From Spirochaeta africana DSM 8902 (GTDB lineage Bacteria > Spirochaetota > Spirochaetia > DSM-27196 > DSM-8902), in assembly GCF_000242595.2 (NCBI RefSeq), contig NC_017098.1, forward strand, positions 558,001 through 622,000: a stretch of DNA of 64,000 bases, given 5' to 3'. Under the pieces are notes generated by a model, which did not search any database, was not told where the DNA came from, and saw only the letters and a program-made list of their open reading frames with translations. Shown piece by piece: positions 1 to 6,819 of the stretch (the stretch's first letter is position 1; the number at the start of each line of letters is the position of its first letter). Both the position numbers and the translations under genes were made by a program.

Positions 1-204
1 ACAGAAATCCCCGTAGCGCCGCTCGCGCACCAGATAATGCTGCTCATCGGCCACCGGTTTGCGGGCCCCGGTAATCGTGAGGGTCGTGCCCTCTACCTCG
101 ATACCCAGATCATCCCGGGAAACCCCCGGCATCTCCAGGTCCAGTACAATGCTTCCATCCTTTTCTGTACGGGTCTCAGCCCGTGGTCGCAGCCAGTTTC
201 GCAT
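1..204 (-). CDS. Hsp20 small heat-shock protein, C-terminus cut by window edge
   Basis: This is the N-terminal 68 residues of a second small heat-shock protein, running off the left edge. The start ATG (complement of 202-204) follows a strong AGGAGG at the usual distance. The visible part, starting MRNWLRPRAETRTEKDG, enters the alpha-crystallin domain: LDLEMPGVSRDDLGIEVEG and TLTITGARK match the beta-strand pattern of the neighbouring Hsp20. It lies 46 bp downstream of that gene and is very probably co-transcribed with it. Proteins of this family are ATP-independent holdases that bind unfolding cytosolic proteins. The C-terminal GVL strand and IxI tail cannot be seen. Confidence 0.88.
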   Translation of the reverse strand, partial: MRNWLRPRAETRTEKDGSIVLDLEMPGVSRDDLGIEVEGTTLTITGARKPVADEQHYLVRERRYGDFC

Positions 205-250
205 AACACACCTCCTTGGGTTTATTCTCTTGGTACTCGCCGCAGCCGGC

Positions 251-691
251 TTACTTCCCGGCCGCATCGCTGATCTGGATCTTGCGTGCAGTAGCCGCCG
301 CACTCTTGGGAATGTGCAGACTCAGCACCCCGTTTTCCATTCGTGCCGCTACCTTCTCGCCGTCAATCCCCTCCGGCAGGGTGATGGAGCGCTCAAAGCT
401 CCCGCTCTCTTCCCGGGTTACCCCTGCTTCCTTCTCGCGGGTCTCGCTGTGGCGGGTGCCTTTAATGGTCAGCACATTGCTGGTCAGCGACACATCCACA
501 TCCTCGCGACGTACCCCCGGCAGATCGGCATAGATGTCATAGGCATCCTCGCGCTCGACCACATCCAGCCGCGGATACACATCGCTCCAGCGACCGCCCC
601 GATCCATCAGAAAACTCTCGAACAGGCGATCCAGATCCTGTTCCCAGTCCTGCAGTGCCCGCATCGGGCTGTTCCATGTTACCAGATTCAT
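251..691 (-). CDS. hsp20: Hsp20/alpha-crystallin family small heat-shock protein
   Basis: This 146-residue protein has normal bacterial Hsp20 length. A short N-terminal arm (about 1-40) is followed by the alpha-crystallin domain (about 41-135) with YDIYADLPGVRREDVDV, VLTIKG and the conserved GVL strand (NGVLSLHIPK). It is predicted to act as a cytosolic oligomeric holdase. The ATG is preceded by AAGGAGG. It is the first gene of a two-gene hsp20 unit transcribed leftward. No CIRCE element was seen upstream; instead there is a sigma-54-like promoter at 763-779. The two paralogues probably co-assemble or have different clients (inference). Confidence 0.93.
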   Translation of the reverse strand: MNLVTWNSPMRALQDWEQDLDRLFESFLMDRGGRWSDVYPRLDVVEREDAYDIYADLPGVRREDVDVSLTSNVLTIKGTRHSETREKEAGVTREESGSFERSITLPEGIDGEKVAARMENGVLSLHIPKSAAATARKIQISDAAGK

Positions 692-762
692 AACGCACCT
701 CCTTATCGTGCTGCCCGCTGCATCCCGCAGCCGGCCTTGATTTGTCTCTTCACTAACCTGTA

Positions 763-779
763 TGCAGGAACCGTGCCAA
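763..779 (-). promoter_or_regulatory. Candidate sigma-54 (RpoN) promoter for the hsp20 pair
   Basis: Read on the minus strand the site is TTGGCACGGTTCCTGCA. It matches the sigma-54 consensus TGGCACG-N4-TTGCA at every specified base except one (C for the first T of TTGC). The GG and GC dinucleotides have exact -24/-12 spacing. Initiation would fall near 752, giving a leader of about 60 nt before the hsp20 ATG. An overlapping sigma-70 reading (TTGGCA, 18 nt, TAGTGA) is weaker. Confidence 0.5.
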
Positions 780-991
780 CTTTGAATTTTTCAGGACGAG
801 TCAGCACTATCAATCGAAGGGCGGGGCGCTCGCTGCGCAAATGCAGATACCGCAATAATTTATCCCGCGCCGGTGTCGATCGGCAGACACAGGGTTTTGC
901 TGAGCGTACCCGGAAGACAGTATCGGCAGCCGCCAACCCGCATATCCCTGGGTCTCTGCGAAACGCACCAAACAATCACGATGGCACAAAT

Positions 992-1008
992 TGAGTCATT
1001 ATGACTCA
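992..1008. repeat. Perfect 17-bp palindrome, possible regulator binding site
   Basis: TGAGTCATTATGACTCA is a perfect inverted repeat (8-bp arms, 1-bp centre) in the roughly 500-bp gap between hsp20 and the 1190 gene. It lies about 240 bp upstream of the predicted sigma-54 start of hsp20 and about 80-90 bp upstream of the rightward promoter at 1084. It could be an enhancer site for an RpoN activator or an operator for the rightward unit. Apart from this and the two promoters, nothing was recognised in 692-1189. Confidence 0.45.
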
Positions 1009-1083
1009 TTTAGACTGGGTATATATGACCAGGTTGAGCAAAATACACCGGAGATACATATCTGAAAAAAAACACGCAAAAAA

Positions 1084-1112
1084 TTGGTATTTTCCGATAC
1101 ATGTGCTACTCT
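1084..1112 (+). promoter_or_regulatory. Sigma-70-like promoter upstream of the lipoprotein/cyclase unit
   Basis: TTGGTA, 17 nt, TACTCT. It predicts a start near 1119 and a leader of about 70 nt before the ATG at 1190. No good Shine-Dalgarno sequence is visible directly before that ATG. Confidence 0.45.
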
Positions 1113-1189
1113 GGCGGAGTGGTGCTATTGGGGATTTGCTGTGCCCAATCATCAAGAGAAATCACTCAATCACAAGGTAGTAATAGTCT

Positions 1190-2938
1190 ATGGCGCGAGG
1201 ATTAATATCGGTACTCGCCGGCCTGTGCATCGGGCTGGTGCTCTCCTGTTCCCCGGCGGATATCTGGCAGTCCGATATCCGCTCCTACGTAGAGGACGGC
1301 ATGTCCGCCGTGCTGCTGGAGCGCTGGCAGATATCGTCTGCCGGCATGGTGCGCGCCCACAGCGTACCCGAGCACGAAAACGATCTGCATCTGCGCCTTA
1401 TCAACCCGCGCAACCTCCCCCTGGAGCTTGAACTGGTAGCTGCCGATCCGGAACTCTATGAGGGTGGGGCGGAGCCACATATCGAATATTACGATACCCA
1501 CAATGTGTACATCAATCTTCACCCTGCCCTGGCAGCCGAAAATACCACACTGCGCCTCACCCTGCATGTCTCATCCCCCCAGGTTGCCCGGGAGTTTCCA
1601 CCCATCGAGCTGAACCTGCCCAGCCGCTTTCCGGATTCCTCCATCGAGGTAGCCATCGACATCGCCAACCCCGACGCCCATGTACTGAGCTTTGATCCGA
1701 CCATTACCCAGGTAGATGTTGGCTCAGAACCGATATCGATTGCTCCGCAGACGCCAAGCGATCTTGTCAATAACGACGAAGATTGGGAATGGTATGTAAA
1801 TGGTGCCGGTCCCTATGGTAACGGCAGCAGCTTCGATTTCACTCCCATTAACGCCGGCGACTACATCATCAGCGCCTCTGTAACCCTGGATGGCATCCGC
1901 TACTCCGGCGAGATGCTGATTCGCGTCGTGCATCCCGGCAGCACTACCTATGCGATTTTTTACGATGCCAATGGGGGGAGCGACGCACCCGAGTATCAGC
2001 CGAACATTGAAGCGAATACTTCAGTATTTCTTTCTGGGGATAAGCCGACACGGGCTGGCTATGAGTTTACCGGCTGGAAAAAACAGGGAACTGAAACTAC
2101 ATATCAAGCAGGAGAGGATTTTCCCATGCCTTCCTACAATGTGGTCCTGGTAGCCCAGTGGGAACCGATCGTTCTGGAAGTGACCGAGCTGAACGTACGT
2201 CCTGCTGTCGGCATGGCCCAGGTTTTCTGGACCGACCCCGACTCGCCCCTGCTGGATTATATCAGGGTAGTTGTTACGGGGGGGGAAGACTTACCCGACG
2301 TCATCGCCGTCCCCGGCGAGGAGACCGCCATGCTGCACGGACTCAGTGCGGGCGTTGACTACACGATTACCGTCTATGCCCACTATACCACCGGTGACGC
2401 AGAAGCAGTGACAGCCCCGCTCAACACCCCGACCGAACCCTACCACATCGGCGGCCCTGGTCCGGCTGGGGGGTATATCTTTTATATCAATGCGAATTAT
2501 GAGGCTGACGGGTGGAAATATCTGGAGGCGGCGGGATCAGGGTGGACAGATATTCAGGTGCCCTGGGGGCCAATTGGAATTCATGAGACCAGTGAGGCAA
2601 TCGGTAGTGGATTGGAAAACACTCGAAAGATTGTGGAAAAAGCATCTGATATTAATCCGGAATCTGCAATCGGAAGGGTCACAACACTAAATCTAAACTT
2701 TTATAAAGATTGGTTTTTGCCATCGCAGCTTGAACTGGTAGCTCTGTACCAAGTATATGTAGATTCAGAGTTCGATGTAGGAGACTTCAATACAGGGGAA
2801 TATTGGACAAGCACAGAAGATACTACTGTGGAGGGATTTGAAGAATCTGCTGCTGAAACGGTTCGTTTTTCCAACGGAGATGAGTATTCATTTTTGAAAA
2901 CAGAGGACTATAGATTCCGCCCTGTCCGCAGGTTTTAG
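1190..2938 (+). CDS. Modular surface lipoprotein with InlB-type repeat, FN3-like and DUF1566-like domains
   Basis: This 582-residue protein has a hydrophobic leader ending in LVLSC (Cys about 20), so it is probably lipidated and exported. After an N-terminal beta-rich region comes an Ig-like segment (about 170-245). Next is one Listeria-Bacteroides/InlB B-type repeat (about 255-325, with FYDANGGS, GYEFTGWK and LVAQWEP). A fibronectin III-like domain follows (about 330-415). The C-terminal module (about 420-582) opens with GGPGPAGGYIFY and contains DWFLPSQLEL and EYWTSTED, the pattern of DUF1566-like C-type-lectin-fold domains common in spirochaete lipoproteins. It is first in a five-gene unit, 9 bp before its paralogue. 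The ligand is unknown; a surface binding or sensing role is inferred. Confidence 0.8.
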   Translation: MARGLISVLAGLCIGLVLSCSPADIWQSDIRSYVEDGMSAVLLERWQISSAGMVRAHSVPEHENDLHLRLINPRNLPLELELVAADPELYEGGAEPHIEYYDTHNVYINLHPALAAENTTLRLTLHVSSPQVAREFPPIELNLPSRFPDSSIEVAIDIANPDAHVLSFDPTITQVDVGSEPISIAPQTPSDLVNNDEDWEWYVNGAGPYGNGSSFDFTPINAGDYIISASVTLDGIRYSGEMLIRVVHPGSTTYAIFYDANGGSDAPEYQPNIEANTSVFLSGDKPTRAGYEFTGWKKQGTETTYQAGEDFPMPSYNVVLVAQWEPIVLEVTELNVRPAVGMAQVFWTDPDSPLLDYIRVVVTGGEDLPDVIAVPGEETAMLHGLSAGVDYTITVYAHYTTGDAEAVTAPLNTPTEPYHIGGPGPAGGYIFYINANYEADGWKYLEAAGSGWTDIQVPWGPIGIHETSEAIGSGLENTRKIVEKASDINPESAIGRVTTLNLNFYKDWFLPSQLELVALYQVYVDSEFDVGDFNTGEYWTSTEDTTVEGFEESAAETVRFSNGDEYSFLKTEDYRFRPVRRF

Positions 2939-2947
2939 GAGGAGAAA

Positions 2948-4963
2948 ATGCAGCACATTAAACACCATATCGCCGTACTGACAGCAGTTCTTCTCCTCCT
3001 GGTTGGCTGCAGTTCCCCGTTCGGGGAGTCGGCGGGGGAGTCGCAGACTGGGGTCAGGGTGCGCCTGCAGGCATCGGGCAATTCCGGTGCAGGCAGCCGT
3101 ACGGTGCTGCCGGACATCGGCGAGCAGAACCTGACCTGGCAGGTGACCATGACTCGTGATGAGGATGAACTGGAAAGAACAGCAACCGGCACCGGGGGCG
3201 CGGTGACCCTGACCGATCTACCCCCGGGCACCTACGATATTGTGGTCAAAGGCAGAAACTCCTCGGACGAAGTCGTCGCCACTGGGGATGAAAATGGCAT
3301 AGTTGTCCAGCTTGGCCAGATGGAAGAGATTAATGTTCAGGTTGCCCTGGTCTCCGGAGATCCCGGCTCCTTCAGTCTGACGGTAGAGTTCCCCGCCAGC
3401 CTCGAGATTGACAGTATCTACGCCGTGCTGGAACCGCAGGGAGGTGGCGATGTGCATGAATTTACGGTCGATTCCTTCACATCCGACGGCAGCACCCGGC
3501 TTGCTATCCTGCAGCATGGAGACCTCGGCGCCGGCATGTATCATCTGTTTATGAACTTCCTCAACACGGATAATGAAACGGTCAGCATCTTCATCGAGGC
3601 CATTACTATCATAAATGGCCTGCATTCCGACCGCTGGGTCGGACCCGATGGCCAGCTGCTGGACCGCCGCAGCTTTTCCACCAGTGACTTCCAGAACACC
3701 AATTCACAGCTGGGCGGACTGGAGGTGTTTGGCGGCATCCTCGATCAGCCGTTTGATCCGGGTATTACTGAATATAATCTGATTAGCGTGGGATCAGATG
3801 TGCACCTTGTCTCATACTATGGGGATGCCGGACAACGGCTTACCAAGGAATCTAATGAATCAGGGACTCTCTCCTGGCAATTCTTTGAACCAATTGTATT
3901 CACTGGAGTCGATGAAATTTTTATTATGGTAACTGCACCCAATGGCATCGCAACAACTACCTACGAGATTACTGTTGTCAGCAGTGACAGCGCTCCTCAC
4001 CAGATCACGTACAACGCCAATGGAGGCCATAATCCGCCTGCATTGCAGGAGACTGATCAATCCGGCAGTTTTACGGTTGCTGCGCCCCCCGGGGTTTCGC
4101 GTGTCCGCGACGGCATATCGATGCGCTTTACCGGCTGGAATACCGAGCGGAATGGCGGTGGGGACTCATATAATCCTGGTGACACCCAAAATATCTCTGC
4201 GGACATCACCCTCTACGCCCAGTGGAATGTGATCGGCGGTACCGGCCCGGGAGGCGGATTTGTATTCTACGACAAGGAAAATTACGACGATGGCTGGCGA
4301 TATATGGAGGTCGCCAAGGAATCTGCAGGTACGAGTGTGTGGTTAGATGTAGGTGGCGAACAGAACCCGGCTAATGTCGGTCATACCCTCAATGTGTTCG
4401 GTCAAGGTCGGCATAATTCCCTATTAATGCAGTCTCATCCTGACCATGTAGGTAGTGCAGCAGCAGTGGCTGCTGGATACCCGTCTGTACAAGGTTACAC
4501 TGACTGGTTTTTACCAACAAAGCAGGAGTTAAAAGAGGTTTTTAGTAATAACAAAGTCCCTGATACCATTCCTTTAATGATTGATGACACAATATGGACC
4601 AGTGTGCAATGTACTGAAATTGCTGACGTTACTTTTAGAAATTATCCTACAGGTTTTGCGAATCAAGGTTATAATGGAGCTATAGCCACAAAAAGAACCG
4701 TTCTCCCCGTTCGCGCCTTCGCCGGTCACGACCAGCGCCATGTGGTGGTATACCACCCCAATGGCGCCACGGGCACACCGCCGCTGGATCTGAACTTCTA
4801 TCCGTCAGGGAGTACGGCAACCTTGCTTGATAAAGGCGAGTTAGAGGGGGATTTCGCCGGATGGCATACACATCCGGAAGGCAATGGTGAGCCATATGCA
4901 GCTGGCTCAACACTGCCAATTACTGAAGACACAGTACTCTACGCTCAATGGAATGAGGAATGA
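2948..4963 (+). CDS. Modular surface lipoprotein, paralogue of the preceding gene
   Basis: This is a 671-residue lipoprotein (signal ends LLLLVGCSS, Cys 21) with AGGAGG before the ATG. It has a beta-sandwich N-terminal half, then an InlB-type repeat near 355-425 (ITYNANGGH, RFTGWNTE, LYAQWN). A DUF1566-like module follows at about 427-590 (GGTGPGGGFVFYDKENY, DWFLPTKQEL, IWTSVQ). A second InlB-type repeat ends the protein (YHPNGAT, FAGWHTHPEGNG, LYAQWNEE). The module order therefore differs from the 1190 gene although the parts are shared, which suggests duplication and shuffling. Its stop overlaps the start of the adenylate cyclase gene by 4 bp (ATGA), so the two are translationally coupled. 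It may present a ligand-binding head on the surface (inference). Confidence 0.8.
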   Translation: MQHIKHHIAVLTAVLLLLVGCSSPFGESAGESQTGVRVRLQASGNSGAGSRTVLPDIGEQNLTWQVTMTRDEDELERTATGTGGAVTLTDLPPGTYDIVVKGRNSSDEVVATGDENGIVVQLGQMEEINVQVALVSGDPGSFSLTVEFPASLEIDSIYAVLEPQGGGDVHEFTVDSFTSDGSTRLAILQHGDLGAGMYHLFMNFLNTDNETVSIFIEAITIINGLHSDRWVGPDGQLLDRRSFSTSDFQNTNSQLGGLEVFGGILDQPFDPGITEYNLISVGSDVHLVSYYGDAGQRLTKESNESGTLSWQFFEPIVFTGVDEIFIMVTAPNGIATTTYEITVVSSDSAPHQITYNANGGHNPPALQETDQSGSFTVAAPPGVSRVRDGISMRFTGWNTERNGGGDSYNPGDTQNISADITLYAQWNVIGGTGPGGGFVFYDKENYDDGWRYMEVAKESAGTSVWLDVGGEQNPANVGHTLNVFGQGRHNSLLMQSHPDHVGSAAAVAAGYPSVQGYTDWFLPTKQELKEVFSNNKVPDTIPLMIDDTIWTSVQCTEIADVTFRNYPTGFANQGYNGAIATKRTVLPVRAFAGHDQRHVVVYHPNGATGTPPLDLNFYPSGSTATLLDKGELEGDFAGWHTHPEGNGEPYAAGSTLPITEDTVLYAQWNEE

Positions 4964-6819
4964 AACAGAATAAACAACAGAACAGCAATCGCCGGGTGCG
5001 GCGGCCGCTGGTGGTCAAGCTGATCGGGATTATCTCGCTGATTGTGCTGGTCTCGATGGGGCTGGTGACGGGGCTGGCGACCTGGTTTTTCTCGGAGGAT
5101 TCGCGGGTACGGGCCGAGGAGCAGAACCTGGTAATGAGCGAGGTGCTGGGGTATCAGTTCGAGAGTGAGCTGCGCTCGGTGCATGCTGGGGCGCTGGCGC
5201 TGCTGGATACGGTGCGCGAGTTCGGAGCGGATCCGGCGGTGGAGCGGATTGCGCTGGCGAACTACTTCGATCGCAACCCGGAGGTGGCCTATATCGGGGT
5301 GCCGGGCGAGGCGGGCTTCTTTAACCCGGGGTTCTTTACGGCCTGGGAGCTGGAGCGCGGGGTGGTGAATGTCTTGCTGGAACGCACTGCCGAGGCTGTC
5401 GAGCAGGCGGCGGCGGGCGAGACCCTGGTGCGCAATGCCAGCCCGCTGTTCGGGCTGCCGGCGGCGCTGCTGGCGGTGCCGTATCGGGACATGGGCAGCG
5501 ACAACGCCATGATAGTGGTGTTTTCTACCGAACGACTGCAGGAAATCGTGCAGAGCGGTTCGCCCCATACCACCTTTGCGGTAACCGGCGAGGGCGAGCT
5601 GCTGGCACATCCGGAGTTCGATCTGGTGGAGTTGGGGGTGGATTTGAGCGATACCCCGCTGGTAGGCGAGGCCTTGGGCAGCACGGCCGATACCATGCAG
5701 ATACGCTATCGCAGCGAGGATGGTGTGGACAGCTTCGGGGCGTTTCGCAAGCTGGGGTTCGGTCGCCTGACAGTGGCGTCCAGCATTCCCGGCACCATGG
5801 TGCAGGAGGCGGCCCTGGCGGTTGTGCGGCAGAATCTGTACCTGACCGGTATTGTGCTGCTGCTGTCGATGCTGGCGGTGTGGTTCTTCTCCAAAACGGT
5901 CAGTCGCCCGGTGATGGCGCTGGTGCGGGGGGCACGGCAGATCGAGGCGGGGGATTTCGAGCTGGATCTGGTGCCGTCCACCCGTGACGAGCTGGGGCTG
6001 CTGACCGAGAGCTTTGTGCAGATGGGGCAGGGGCTGGCCGAGCGCGAGCGCATCAAGGATACCTTCGGCAAGTTTGTAAACAAAGAGGTGGCCGAGCAGG
6101 CCCTGCGCGGTCAGCTGGCACTGGGGGGAACCCGGCGTACGGCTACCATTTTCTTCTCGGATATCCGCTCCTTTACGGCAATCAGTGAGCAGCTGGATCC
6201 GGAAGCGGTGGTGGAGTTTCTGAACGAGTACATGACCCTGATGGTCGACTGTGTGGAACGAACCCATGGGGTGGTCGACAAATTTATCGGGGATGCGATC
6301 ATGGCGGTGTGGGGTGCCCCGCTTACCCAGGGCTCGCCCGAGGCCGATGCCCTGCTGGCAATTCGCGCCACCCTGCTGATGCGCAAGCTGCTGCTGCAGT
6401 TTAATCGCGACCGGGGGGGAGAGGGCAGGCCGATTATCCGCATTGGCTGCGGATTGAATACCGGCGACTGCCTGGCCGGGCAGATTGGCTCGGCACAGCG
6501 TATGGAGTACACGGTTATCGGGGATGCGGTAAACCTTGCCAGCCGGATCGAGGCCCTGAACAAGCCGTTGGGGACCGATATCCTTATCTCGGAGCATACC
6601 TGGGAGCTGGTCAGGGAGCATGTAATCGTCGAGCCGATGCCGCCAATCAAGGTAAAGGGCAAGACCGCACCACTCAAGATCTACGCGGTGGTGAACATGC
6701 ATGGGGTCAAGGGGCCGCAGAGTATTGCCGATCTGCGTCGACTGCTGGGGCTGCGGGCCCCGCAGGCCGGGCTGGATCTGAGCAAGGAAGAAGCAAAGTA
6801 TGAGATTCTCCCGGAGTGA
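4960..6819 (+). CDS. Membrane-bound class III adenylate cyclase with periplasmic sensor and HAMP
   Basis: This 619-residue cyclase has a TM segment near 20-45, a periplasmic sensor region (about 46-285), a second TM near 290-310, a HAMP domain (about 312-365) and a class III catalytic domain (about 385-575). Metal-binding aspartates are D401 (FFSDIRSFT) and D445 (KFIGDAIMAVWG). The substrate-selecting pair is K441 and D522 (YTVIGDAVNLASR), the adenylate-cyclase combination; N525 and R529 are the transition-state residues. The enzyme should make cAMP from ATP in response to an envelope signal. It is coupled by overlap to the lipoprotein upstream and the FecR gene downstream, which suggests that these supply or relay the signal (inference). 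Confidence 0.9.
   Translation: MKQNKQQNSNRRVRRPLVVKLIGIISLIVLVSMGLVTGLATWFFSEDSRVRAEEQNLVMSEVLGYQFESELRSVHAGALALLDTVREFGADPAVERIALANYFDRNPEVAYIGVPGEAGFFNPGFFTAWELERGVVNVLLERTAEAVEQAAAGETLVRNASPLFGLPAALLAVPYRDMGSDNAMIVVFSTERLQEIVQSGSPHTTFAVTGEGELLAHPEFDLVELGVDLSDTPLVGEALGSTADTMQIRYRSEDGVDSFGAFRKLGFGRLTVASSIPGTMVQEAALAVVRQNLYLTGIVLLLSMLAVWFFSKTVSRPVMALVRGARQIEAGDFELDLVPSTRDELGLLTESFVQMGQGLAERERIKDTFGKFVNKEVAEQALRGQLALGGTRRTATIFFSDIRSFTAISEQLDPEAVVEFLNEYMTLMVDCVERTHGVVDKFIGDAIMAVWGAPLTQGSPEADALLAIRATLLMRKLLLQFNRDRGGEGRPIIRIGCGLNTGDCLAGQIGSAQRMEYTVIGDAVNLASRIEALNKPLGTDILISEHTWELVREHVIVEPMPPIKVKGKTAPLKIYAVVNMHGVKGPQSIADLRRLLGLRAPQAGLDLSKEEAKYEILPE

Noticed and set aside
703-975. 90-codon minus-strand frame upstream of hsp20.
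   Set aside because: It has no Shine-Dalgarno sequence, no recognisable motif and overlaps the predicted promoter. Its composition looks random.
692-1189. Search for a CIRCE (HrcA) element upstream of hsp20.
   Set aside because: No TTAGCACTC-N9-GAGTGCTAA-like repeat is present; only scattered half-matches such as AGTGCTGA.
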